A stretch of 7,689 bases of DNA from Pseudomonadota bacterium (GCA_023434265.1 JAEYTA010000027.1:1-7689), one strand, 5' to 3'. Positions 1 through 6,449 are shown, numbered from the stretch's first letter. Program-made: numbers and translations. Notes: a model not told the origin generated them from the letters alone.

Positions 1-1
1 A

Positions 2-52
2 GACCGAAATCGGCTTTGTTGGACGCAGTCCAACAAAGCTCAGATTTCGGTC
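2..52. repeat. Long imperfect hairpin (inverted repeat)
   Basis: The arms GACCGAAATC (2-11) and GATTTCGGTC (43-52) pair perfectly. Inside them GCTTTGTTGGAC (13-24) pairs perfectly with GTCCAACAAAGC (28-39) around a three-base loop. Only a small 1x3 internal loop separates the two helices, giving 22 base pairs in 51 bases. No run of T follows on either strand, so it is not a classical intrinsic terminator. It could be a dispersed REP-like repeat, a processed RNA end, or the terminator of a gene that ends left of the window. The A/T content of its arms is higher than in the flanking DNA. Confidence 0.75.
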
Positions 53-65
53 CAGCATATTCCTG

Positions 66-125
66 GAGCCTGATTCACGGCGTCGGCGGAATCGCGAAGC
101 GATTCCACCTCAGCCGATCAGGCTC
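66..125 (-). terminator. Composite hairpin abutting the stop of the HTH gene, candidate terminator
   Basis: GAGCCTGAT (66-74) pairs with ATCAGGCTC (117-125). Inside, CGGC (84-87) pairs with GCCG (113-116), and GGAATCGC (88-95) pairs with GCGATTCC (99-106) around a GAA loop. The last base of the outer arm is also the last base of the upstream gene's TAG stop (125-127), so the structure begins exactly where the minus-strand gene ends. Position argues for transcript termination or 3'-end protection. There is no U tract, so termination would have to be of an unusual type. A dispersed repeat that landed at the gene end is the main alternative. Confidence 0.45.
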
Positions 126-658
126 TATGGGTCGAAGTCGCCGTCGTCACGGTCGCCCGCGAGATCGGCGCGCATCCGCCCGATGAAGGCGGCGCGGAGA
201 CGGTCCGTATTCGTGAAGGCGCGGCGTTCGGCGTCGACGCGGTCGCCCACGCGATCGAGCTGCTGCACCAACCGCATCCACACCACCGCCTCGGCCGGCC
301 GATCCATGGCCGCCGCCTCGGCGGAGCGCCGGAAGGCGATGCCGCGCATCTCCTCGGCGGTGGGCGCGAACAGGAGGGCGAAGGTCTCGGCGGTGCGCAT
401 CGCCTCGGCCTCCACCAGCTCCGGCGTTTCCTCGATCTCCCCCTCGCGGTCCGGCCAGGTTGGCGGAACCGCGTCCTGGGCCTGGTCGGCGCGCCGCCAG
501 CCCTCGATCGCGGCGCGCCGCCGGATGGTGCGCACCGGCACGCCGTGGCGCTCGGCCAGCACGGGCGCCGAGCAGCCGGCGAGATAGCCGTCGCGGATGT
601 CGAGCCAGAGCCGCTCGCGCGGCGAAGAGGCGGGCGGGGTTTCGGCTTCATCGGTCAT
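125..658 (-). CDS. Small helix-turn-helix protein of unknown function (terminase-small-subunit-like N-terminus)
   Basis: This encodes 177 residues from ATG 658. An in-frame ATG nine bases upstream (667) is equally readable, but the GGTGGA at its front is only a few bases away, whereas it sits at a better distance from 658. Residues 15-56 contain a predicted helix-turn-helix of the kind found in phage terminase small subunits and related proteins: a helix (RDGYLAG), then the turn and recognition part (LAERHGVPVRTIRRR), followed by GW. The rest is acidic and helical, with a charged segment around 65-85, and has no motif I can name. No large terminase, portal or capsid gene lies nearby, so a phage role is not supported here. 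It could be a small DNA-binding regulator or a domesticated phage gene. The gene is followed directly by a large hairpin and faces away from the glutathione S-transferase gene across a 209-base gap. Confidence 0.75.
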   Translation of the reverse strand: MTDEAETPPASSPRERLWLDIRDGYLAGCSAPVLAERHGVPVRTIRRRAAIEGWRRADQAQDAVPPTWPDREGEIEETPELVEAEAMRTAETFALLFAPTAEEMRGIAFRRSAEAAAMDRPAEAVVWMRLVQQLDRVGDRVDAERRAFTNTDRLRAAFIGRMRADLAGDRDDGDFDP

Positions 659-667
659 AGCGCGCAT

Positions 668-876
668 TTTCCACCCGCCCGGGACGGTGTTGGAGATTTC
701 GCGATTTCAACGCGCCATGTGGCGGGAATCCCGACGATTTTCTCGCCAAGCCGGGCGGGGAGTTAATGTTTCGGCGCGCCGAAACCGACAAACAGGCCTT
801 GTTCCGCGCCGAACGATTCCGGGGCGCGCCGAGGGCGGACCGGAGGCATCCTTCGCGCCGGAAATGGAGACCCGCG
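668..876. promoter_or_regulatory. Divergent intergenic region with three palindromes
   Basis: This gap separates the minus-strand HTH gene from the plus-strand glutathione S-transferase gene and must hold both promoters. I see three palindromes: CGCCA-TG-TGGCG (713-724), the overlapping CGGGA-A-TCCCG (723-733), and a perfect 18-base palindrome GTTTCGGCGCGCCGAAAC (768-785). No convincing -35/-10 pair is visible on either strand. An ATG at 766 is in frame with the transferase, but it sits only three bases from a GGGGAG and would add an Arg-rich tail foreign to the family, so I treat it as non-coding leader. Confidence 0.5.
768..785. promoter_or_regulatory. Perfect 18-base palindrome, candidate operator
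   Basis: GTTTCGGCGCGCCGAAAC is identical to its reverse complement. It lies 92 bases upstream of the transferase start, in a divergent gap. Perfect dyads of this size are typical of dimeric regulator sites, but I do not recognise the motif. Its core contains the AscI-like GGCGCGCC, which arises easily in GC-rich DNA, so chance cannot be excluded. Confidence 0.4.
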
Positions 877-1509
877 ATGACCTACACCGTCTATGGCGCC
901 GCCGGCTCGGGCTCGGTCCCGGTCGAGGCGGCGCTGACCCTGATCGGGGCGCCGTTCGAGGTGGTCGAGGCCGTCACCTGGGAGGGCGAGCACGAGCGCG
1001 ACAAGGTGGCCTCGGTCAATCCGATGCGGCAGATCCCGGCCCTGGTCACCCCGGACGGGGAGACGATCACCGAGAGCGCGGCGATCCTCATCTGGCTGGC
1101 CGAGCAGCATCCGGAGGCGGCGCTGGGGCCGGAGCCGGGCGACCCCCGGCGCGGCCAGTTCCTGCGCTGGATGAGCTTCGTGCCGGCCTCGATCTATTCG
1201 ATGTTCTGGGTGCGGGACGAACCCTCGCGGCTGGGCGGCGACGACCCCGCGGCGCAGGAACGGATCAAGGCGCGCACCGCCGAGCGGATCGCGCACTGCT
1301 GGGGCGTGATGGAGAGCCAGATCGAACCGGACCGCTTCCTGCTGGGCGAGGAGCTGACCGTGCTGGACCTGTATGTCGCCGTCGCCAGCCGGTGGACGCC
1401 ACGGCGGAGGCGGTTCGCCGAGGTCGCGCCGCGGATGCATACTGTGGTGGAGCGGGTGGACGCGCTGCCGGAGCTGGCGGGGTTCTGGAGGGAGAGGTTT
1501 CCGGAATAG
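877..1509 (+). CDS. Glutathione S-transferase family protein
   Basis: This encodes 210 residues, the usual length for a cytosolic glutathione S-transferase, which conjugates glutathione to electrophiles or acts as a thiol reductase. The N-terminal thioredoxin-like domain (about 1-80) has the βαβ start YTVYGAAGSGS, with Ser11 or Ser13 as candidate active-site residue. It also has the cis-proline loop QIPAL (Pro54) and the glutathione-binding TES (65-67) just before the helix AAILIWLAE. The C-terminal helical domain (about 90-205) has the capping box TVLD (161-164) of the family. The start at 877 is supported by GGAGA at 866-870, six bases away, and by alignment of the fold to residue 2. Substrate and class cannot be read from sequence alone. 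It stands alone, with no partner gene, and ends in a shared repeat palindrome facing the kinase gene. Confidence 0.93.
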   Translation: MTYTVYGAAGSGSVPVEAALTLIGAPFEVVEAVTWEGEHERDKVASVNPMRQIPALVTPDGETITESAAILIWLAEQHPEAALGPEPGDPRRGQFLRWMSFVPASIYSMFWVRDEPSRLGGDDPAAQERIKARTAERIAHCWGVMESQIEPDRFLLGEELTVLDLYVAVASRWTPRRRRFAEVAPRMHTVVERVDALPELAGFWRERFPE

Positions 1510-1616
1510 GGTCGAGGGTCGAGGGGCGAGGGCGCCTTGGGCCGACTCTCCGGCGCACCGGGCACCGACGCCGGCCGCGCTCGCCCTCGTCCCTCGACCC
1601 TCGCCCCTCGACCCTA
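1507..1616. repeat. CGAGGG-repeat palindrome between convergent genes, possible two-way terminator
   Basis: The left arm (1507-1534) begins TAGGGTCGAGGG and carries three CGAGGG units. The right arm (1582-1616), read on the minus strand, also begins TAGGGTCGAGGG and carries four. The arms can pair over most of their length, around a 47-base GC-rich spacer. The TAG of the left arm is the stop codon of the transferase gene, and the TAG of the right arm, on the minus strand, is the stop codon of the kinase gene. A bidirectional terminator or a REP-type intergenic repeat fits the position. No T tract is present. Confidence 0.65.
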
Positions 1617-3779
1617 CGCCGCCTGCGGGACCCGCGCCGCCGGCAGCTCCCCTGACAACGCCCGGGCGACGGCGTCGAACAGGCCGGTCTGGCTGATCGG
1701 CTTGGCGAGGTGGGCGTTCATGCCGGAGGCGATGCAACGCTCGACATCCTCCGGCATGGCGTCGGCGGTCATGGCCACGACGGCCAGCCGGCCGGCGTCG
1801 CCGGACAGGCCGCGGATGCGGCGGGTGGCCTCGAGCCCGTCCATGCGCGGCATGCGTACGTCCATCAGCACCAGGTCGAACGGGGCCGCCTCGACCATGT
1901 CGAGGGCCTCGACGCCGTCGCAGGCCTCGGCGACCTCGCAGCCCAGGGCCTCGAGCATGATGCGGGCGACCTCGCGGTTCACGGGATGGTCGTCGACCAC
2001 GAGCACGCGGGGCGCGCGAGCGTCTCCTTCCGCCTCGTCCGACGGGGAGACGGCGGCGGTGGAGACCGGCTCGGAGACGGCTGCCGGCGCCGCCTCCGGC
2101 GCGTCGACGACGCGCGGCAGGGGAAGGTGCAGGGTGAAGGTCGAACCCTCGCCCGGACGGCTGTCGACCTCGATGCGGCCGCCGAGGCGGCGCACGTGCC
2201 GGGCGGCCAGGGCGAGGCCGAGGCCGACTCCGGAATGGGTGCGGCTGATCGAGGCGTCGCCCTGGGCGAAGGCTTCGAACAGTTGGGGCAGGACATCCGG
2301 CGGGATGCCGCAGCCGGTGTCGGAGACCTGGATGGCGACGCCGGCCGAGGATCGGTCGAGACGCACCCGGACCTCGCCCCGTTCGGTGAACTTCACGGCG
2401 TTGGCGACCAGCGGATGCAGGGCCTGGCGCAGGGCGCGCGGATCGGCGGCGTAGCGGGCCCGGGGCGGCAGGCGGTCGTCCACCACCAGCGTCAGGCCGC
2501 GCGCGTCGGCGGCGCCGCGGCTGGGACCCGCGGCCTCCCGGGCGACGGCGGCGAGGTCGAGCGGCTCGGGCGAGACGGCGTCGTCACCGCGGGCGAAGTC
2601 GAGGATGTCCTCGACCAGCGTCAGCAGGCCGTCGGACGATTCGCGGATCTGGCGGGCGTGGCGGACGGCCTCGGGGTCGAGATCGGCGCGGGCGGCAAGG
2701 AGGTCGGCGAAGCCGGCGACCCCGTTGAGCGGGGTGCGCATCTCGTGGCTCATCATGGCGAGGAAGCGCGAGCGGGCGGCGGCCGCGTCCTCGGCGCGGC
2801 GGCGGGCCTCCTGGGCGGCGAGGGTGCGGGCGCGCAGGCGGGACTCCAGGCGGCGCCGTTCGGACATCACCGTGCTTAGCGGCAGCACCGCCCCTACCAG
2901 GGTCAGCATGTAGAGGTGATAGACGCCGAGCTGGCGGAAGATCGGCTGCACGTCCGCGAGCGCCGGGGCCTCGGCGAGGCGGACCAGATGCACCGGACCG
3001 TGGCCGGTCAGGGTGGCGATCCCGCTGATGGCGGAGAGCACGATCAGGGCCGTGGCCGTCAGGGTCGGCGAGAGGCGCAGCCCGATGAGCATCATCGGCA
3101 TGACGGTGAGGAAGAGGAAGGGCGCGTCCGACTGCCAGAACACCCAGCCGGTGACGCAGGCCATCAGCAACATGAGGGCGGCCGCCTCGGGCGCCTGGGC
3201 GCGGGTGACGCCCGTGAAGCGGTGGCGGCGGGCGAGCAGCAGCAGGACAGGGGTGACCAGCAACAGCCCCATCAGCTCCATGACGAAGAAGGATTGCAGA
3301 CGGAACAGCCAGACCGCCAGGGGCGGTTCGCGCAGCACCCAGAACAGGGCGTAGCCGATCAGGCTGACTGTCGCGGCGGCGTTGGCGGCGCAGCCGGCGA
3401 ACCGCACCAGCCGGCGCGGCCGGCGCATGTCGAGGGCCGCGCCGCAGTAGCGCCGGGCGAGCACGGCGACCCACATCGCCTCGCCGACATTGAGCAGCGG
3501 GTTGACCCAGAGGAAGACGCCGGGGTCGCCCCGGAGGATGTTGCTGAACAGGTTGATGGCGAAGCAGGCGGTCAGGACCGCGACCGCGGGCCGGCGGTGC
3601 AATTGCAGCAGGGCGGCGGCCATGACGCCGTTGGAAAGCCAGACGGCCACCGCGCCGTAGGTGGCCACGCTCCAGTGCCCGACCAGCTGGGAGGCGGCGA
3701 ACAGGAGGACGTAGGCCCACGCGGGCGGACCCGCGACGCGGCCCGCCTCATGCCTGAACAATCGCCAACGCCCCCTCAA
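1614..3779 (-). CDS. Membrane-bound hybrid sensor histidine kinase (MASE1-HisKA-HATPase-receiver)
   Basis: This encodes 721 residues from a TTG start. Residues about 20-305 form a multi-helix MASE1-type membrane sensor (AVWLSNGVMAAALL near 44-57). A charged helical linker follows (about 307-337). The HisKA domain has its phosphorylated His345 in MSHEMRTPLNG. The ATPase domain has N460 (N box), DTGCGIP (487-493), the F box LFEAF and GVGLGL (517-522). The C-terminal receiver has acidic Asp596/597, the phosphate-accepting Asp640 in LMDVRMPRMDG, Thr671 and Lys693. Every key residue for autophosphorylation and transfer to the receiver is present. There is no Hpt or output domain and no neighbouring regulator, so its downstream partner must be encoded elsewhere. 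TTG 3779 was chosen because GGGAGGAG (3786-3793) lies six bases upstream. An ATG at 3953 would add 58 Arg-rich residues and overlap the divergent gene. The signal sensed is unknown. Confidence 0.92.
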   Translation of the reverse strand: MRGRWRLFRHEAGRVAGPPAWAYVLLFAASQLVGHWSVATYGAVAVWLSNGVMAAALLQLHRRPAVAVLTACFAINLFSNILRGDPGVFLWVNPLLNVGEAMWVAVLARRYCGAALDMRRPRRLVRFAGCAANAAATVSLIGYALFWVLREPPLAVWLFRLQSFFVMELMGLLLVTPVLLLLARRHRFTGVTRAQAPEAAALMLLMACVTGWVFWQSDAPFLFLTVMPMMLIGLRLSPTLTATALIVLSAISGIATLTGHGPVHLVRLAEAPALADVQPIFRQLGVYHLYMLTLVGAVLPLSTVMSERRRLESRLRARTLAAQEARRRAEDAAAARSRFLAMMSHEMRTPLNGVAGFADLLAARADLDPEAVRHARQIRESSDGLLTLVEDILDFARGDDAVSPEPLDLAAVAREAAGPSRGAADARGLTLVVDDRLPPRARYAADPRALRQALHPLVANAVKFTERGEVRVRLDRSSAGVAIQVSDTGCGIPPDVLPQLFEAFAQGDASISRTHSGVGLGLALAARHVRRLGGRIEVDSRPGEGSTFTLHLPLPRVVDAPEAAPAAVSEPVSTAAVSPSDEAEGDARAPRVLVVDDHPVNREVARIMLEALGCEVAEACDGVEALDMVEAAPFDLVLMDVRMPRMDGLEATRRIRGLSGDAGRLAVVAMTADAMPEDVERCIASGMNAHLAKPISQTGLFDAVARALSGELPAARVPQAA

Positions 3780-3942
3780 CCGGAGCTCCTCCCGGTGCAC
3801 ACCCGACCGATGAGCCGTACGCGAAACCTGTAAACAAAATGGAGACTTGGCCCGGGACGGCCGGCGGGGCGAGGAACCCGGCCGCGACCGGAGCCGTTTT
3901 CCCGCCCGCGCCGCCTTCCGCGTCGCGGAGACCGCGGACCCG
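3780..3942. promoter_or_regulatory. Divergent promoter region, kinase / nucleotidyltransferase
   Basis: This 163-base gap separates the minus-strand kinase from the plus-strand nucleotidyltransferase. Its only A/T-rich patch is CTGTAAACAAAAT (3828-3840), a likely place for promoter melting on one or both strands. I could not fit a credible -35/-10 pair. On the minus strand the GGGAGGAG at 3786-3793 is the kinase ribosome binding site. On the plus strand only weak GGAG (3927-3930) or GGAC (3936-3939) precedes ATG 3943. Confidence 0.4.
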
Positions 3943-4722
3943 ATGTCAGACACCGTTCCCGATCCGAGTTTCAGCCCCCCGCCGGAGGCCGTGGCCTTCT
4001 ACGAGGAGGCGCTTGGCCTGCTGAAGGAGAGCGGCATCCCCTTCCTGCTGTCAGGCACCTATGCGGTGACCGCCTACACGGGCATCCGGCGGCCCACCAA
4101 GGACCTGGACGTGTTCTGCAAGCCGGGGGACTACCCGCGCATTCTCGCCTTCTTCCAGGCGCGCGGCTACCGCACCGACGTCGAGGACGAACGCTGGATC
4201 GCCAAGGTGTGGAAGGACGACAGGCACTTCTTCGACGTCATCTTCGCCATGTCCAACGGCACCATCGCGGTGAACGACAGCTGGTTCGGCGACGACTCGA
4301 TCGAGGTCTACGGGCACCGGGTCGGGATCACCCCGCCGACCGCCCTGATCCTGTCCAAGGTCTTCATCCAGGACCGCTACCGTTACGACGGGGCCGACGT
4401 GAATCACGTCATCCTGAAACAGTCAGAGGCCATCGACTGGAAGAGCCTGCTGGACCAGATGGACCTGTACTGGGAGGTGCTGCTGGCGCACCTGCTGAAC
4501 TTCCGGTTCGCCTACCCCACCGAGCGGGACAAGACGCCGCGCTGGCTGATCTCCGAGCTGACCGAGCGCCTGCGCGCCCAGGTCGACCTGCCGGCGCCGC
4601 GGGTGCGGGTCTGCCGCGGGCGGCTGTTCAGCCCGCGCGACTACATCGCCGACATCACCGAGTGGGGCTTCGGCGACGTCGTCGGCAAGGGACTCGAGGA
4701 GCGGCATGAACCCATCGATTGA
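3943..4722 (+). CDS. Nucleotidyltransferase-fold protein, coupled to the metallophosphoesterase
   Basis: This encodes 259 residues. The N-terminal half looks like a minimal nucleotidyltransferase of the DNA polymerase beta superfamily. LLSGTYAVTAYTG (36-48) replaces the usual GS motif with GT. It is followed by the metal-binding KDLDVF (Asp54, Asp56) and a third acidic strand, FFDVIF (Asp98). A conserved-looking SKVFIQDRYRYDGAD (138-152) follows, reminiscent of the Lys/Asp-rich helix in AbiEii-like nucleotidyltransferases. The C-terminal part is helical, with no motif I can name. The family transfers a nucleotide to protein, RNA or a small molecule; the substrate here is unknown. ATG 3943 was chosen because it gives a normal N-terminus; the Shine-Dalgarno is weak. 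Earlier in-frame starts (TTG 3847) add an Arg-rich tail. The gene overlaps the next by 17 bases, so the two are probably translated together. An AbiEii/toxin-type role is possible but unproven. Confidence 0.8.
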   Translation: MSDTVPDPSFSPPPEAVAFYEEALGLLKESGIPFLLSGTYAVTAYTGIRRPTKDLDVFCKPGDYPRILAFFQARGYRTDVEDERWIAKVWKDDRHFFDVIFAMSNGTIAVNDSWFGDDSIEVYGHRVGITPPTALILSKVFIQDRYRYDGADVNHVILKQSEAIDWKSLLDQMDLYWEVLLAHLLNFRFAYPTERDKTPRWLISELTERLRAQVDLPAPRVRVCRGRLFSPRDYIADITEWGFGDVVGKGLEERHEPID

Positions 4723-5506
4723 CGCGCCCGCCGGTGGCGCGGTCCATCCCGATCCGCAGACCCCCCAGCCGGGGCTGGAGCCCGGGCCGGCGAAGAAGCT
4801 GCGCGTGGCGGCGGTCGGCGACTTGCACGTCGGCGAGGCGCACGAGCGGCCGCACCGCGACCTGTTCGACCGGGTGCACGAGGACGCCGACGTGCTGTGC
4901 CTGTGCGGCGACCTGACCAATTTCGGCAAGACCCGCGAGGTCGAGATCCTGCTCGAGGACCTGCGTCACTGCCGCATTCCCATGGTCGGGGTGCTGGGCA
5001 ACCACGAGCACGAATGCGGCCAGCCCGAACGGGTGGCGCAGATGCTGACCGACGCGGGGATGAAGGTTCTCGACGGCCAGGCCTACGAGATCGACGGGGT
5101 CGGCTTCGCCGGCGGCAAGGGCTTCGTCGGCGGCTTCGGCCGCTACATGTTGAGCTCGTTCGGCGAGGCGGCGATCAAGTCCTTCGTCCACGAGGCCGTG
5201 GAGGACGCCAACACCATCGAGAACTCGATCCGCATGCTGCGCACCGAGCGGTCGGTGGTCGTGCTCCACTATTCGCCGGTGGTCGACACGGTGATGGGCG
5301 AGCCGCCGGAAATCCACGCCTTCCTCGGCTCGTCGCGGCTGGGCGAGACGGTCGACCGCTACGACAACATCAGCCTGGTGGTGCATGGCCACGCCCATCG
5401 CGGCGCGGCCGAGGGGCGCACCAACAAGGGCACGCCGGTCTACAATGTCGCCCTGCCGGTGCTGCGGACGTTGGGCGAAACGCCCTACCGGGTGTTCGAA
5501 GTCTGA
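4706..5506 (+). CDS. Metallophosphoesterase (calcineurin-like)
   Basis: This encodes 266 residues with the complete two-metal signature of calcineurin-like phosphoesterases: GDLHVG (Asp39, His41), GDLTNFG (Asp69, Asn72), GNHEHE (Asn99, His100), LHYSP (His188) and GHAH (His229, His231). It should therefore be a catalytically active hydrolase of phosphomono- or phosphodiesters. The substrate cannot be read off: nucleotides, cyclic dinucleotides and nucleotide-modified products are all possible. The first 31 residues are Pro-rich and look disordered; there is no signal peptide, so the enzyme is probably cytoplasmic. GAGGAG (4696-4701) lies four bases before the ATG and inside the preceding gene, which it overlaps by 17 bases in another frame. 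The pairing suggests that it reverses or trims the product of the nucleotidyltransferase. The 3' end overlaps the convergent VanZ-like gene by 22 bases. Confidence 0.92.
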   Translation: MNPSIDAPAGGAVHPDPQTPQPGLEPGPAKKLRVAAVGDLHVGEAHERPHRDLFDRVHEDADVLCLCGDLTNFGKTREVEILLEDLRHCRIPMVGVLGNHEHECGQPERVAQMLTDAGMKVLDGQAYEIDGVGFAGGKGFVGGFGRYMLSSFGEAAIKSFVHEAVEDANTIENSIRMLRTERSVVVLHYSPVVDTVMGEPPEIHAFLGSSRLGETVDRYDNISLVVHGHAHRGAAEGRTNKGTPVYNVALPVLRTLGETPYRVFEV

Positions 5507-5850
5507 CGCGCGCGGCGCGGGCGGAAGCCGCGCCAGACCACCCAGAGTCCGAGAGCCACGGCGACGCCGGCCGTATCCGCGGCGAGATCGAGCCAGTCGG
5601 CGTCGCGACCGACCATGCCCTGCACCACCTCCACCGCCCCGCCCAGCGCCACGGCGGCGAGCGCGGCCCACAGCCGGGGCAGGCGCGGGAACAGCACGCC
5701 GAAGCTCCACAGGATCAGGCCGAAGACCACGAAGTGGGCGACCTTGTCGGAAATGCCGCTGGACGCCTCGGCGCCGCCGAACGGGCCGAGCATCAGGGTC
5801 AGGGAGACGACGAGGATGGCGACCGCGGCGAGGCGGAGCAGGCGGGACAT
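5485..5850 (-). CDS. VanZ-like small membrane protein
   Basis: This encodes 121 residues with four predicted membrane helices (about 5-23, 37-55, 60-78 and 89-107). The family marks are DKVAHFVVFG (35-44) after the first helix, EVVQ (74-77) near the end of the third, and GRDADWLDLAADTAG (81-95) before the fourth. VanZ itself gives low-level teicoplanin resistance; most chromosomal homologues have no known function, so resistance should not be assumed. An Arg-rich tail follows the last helix. It starts 35 bases after the manganese exporter stop on the same strand, so it is probably the last gene of that operon and under the same riboswitch. The Shine-Dalgarno is weak. A perfect palindrome CGATCCGGATCG (5854-5865) lies just upstream of the ATG and could fold over the start region. 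Confidence 0.85.
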   Translation of the reverse strand: MSRLLRLAAVAILVVSLTLMLGPFGGAEASSGISDKVAHFVVFGLILWSFGVLFPRLPRLWAALAAVALGGAVEVVQGMVGRDADWLDLAADTAGVAVALGLWVVWRGFRPRRARQTSNTR

Positions 5851-5885
5851 GGGCGATCCGGATCGGGGAGGGTCGGCGGCCTATA

Positions 5886-6449
5886 TCATCCCGCCAGCAG
5901 AACCCACAGGCCGGTGGCGGCGAAGCCGAGGGCGGCCGCGAGGCGGATCCAGCTGAGCGGCAGGCGACGGGCGGCGGCCTCGCCGAGCAGGACGGCGGGG
6001 CCGTTGACCAGCATCATGCCGAGGGTGGAGCCGGCCAGCACGGGAAGGACGGTGGCGAACTGGGCCGCGAGGGCGGCGGTGGCGACCTGGGTCTTGTCGC
6101 CCATCTCGATGACGAAGAAGGCGGCGGTCGTGGTCCAGAACACGCCGGCGAAAGTCTTCTCGGTGGTGTCGGGACGCTCGTCGAAGCGGTCGGGGATCAG
6201 GGCCCAGACGGCGAAGGCGAGGAAGGCGACGCCGACCACCCAGCGCACCCACGGCCCGTGCATCCAGTGCGACAGGACGGCGCCCGCGGCGGCGGCGAAC
6301 AGGTGATTGCCGAGGGTGGCGACGAGGATGCCGAGCAGGATCGGCAGCGGCCGTCGCCAGGCGGCGGCCAGCACGATGGCCAGCAGCATGGTCTTGTCCC
6401 CGATCTCCGCGATGGAGACGAGGCCGGCGGAGATCAGGAAGGCGTCCAA
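5886..6449 (-). CDS. TMEM165/GDT1 (UPF0016) family manganese exporter
   Basis: This encodes 187 residues in six predicted membrane helices arranged as two homologous halves. Each half carries the family signature E-x-G-D-K-T: AEIGDKT (14-20) and IEMGDKT (114-120), whose acidic residues bind the transported cation. Bacterial members such as MneA of Vibrio cholerae export Mn2+, and eukaryotic members move Mn2+ or Ca2+ with proton exchange. Manganese is strongly favoured here because a yybP-ykoY manganese riboswitch lies directly upstream. The start is TTG 6449: it gives the usual N-terminus (MDAFLISAGLVSIAE) and no ATG or GTG lies in frame close upstream. No good Shine-Dalgarno is seen, only CAGAG, and a strong hairpin arm ends 12 bases before the start, consistent with control of translation. 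The VanZ-like gene follows after 35 bases. Confidence 0.93.
   Translation of the reverse strand: MDAFLISAGLVSIAEIGDKTMLLAIVLAAAWRRPLPILLGILVATLGNHLFAAAAGAVLSHWMHGPWVRWVVGVAFLAFAVWALIPDRFDERPDTTEKTFAGVFWTTTAAFFVIEMGDKTQVATAALAAQFATVLPVLAGSTLGMMLVNGPAVLLGEAAARRLPLSWIRLAAALGFAATGLWVLLAG

Noticed and set aside
766..876. Upstream ATG extension of the transferase
   Set aside because: It adds 37 Arg-rich residues before the thioredoxin fold; GGAGA six bases before ATG 877 is the better start.
1507..1616. CRISPR array
   Set aside because: The repeat units are 6-8 bases, nearly adjacent and in inverted arms, with no spacers of uniform length.
597..1655. Long plus-strand open frame overlapping the transferase in another frame
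   Set aside because: It is a shadow frame: Arg/Gly/Ala-rich with no domain, while the transferase frame shows a clear family fold and ribosome site.
763..1737. Long minus-strand open frame opposite the transferase
   Set aside because: Composition is that of a GC-rich antisense shadow, and it runs through the repeat palindrome and into the kinase gene.
2916..3833. Plus-strand open frames opposite the kinase (also 1710-2879)
   Set aside because: They are antisense shadows rich in Gly, Gln, Glu and Asp with no recognisable domain; the kinase motifs on the other strand are complete.
5485..5850. Glycopeptide resistance gene
   Set aside because: VanZ-like homologues are common in chromosomes and no vanHAX or vanRS genes are present; family membership alone does not show resistance.
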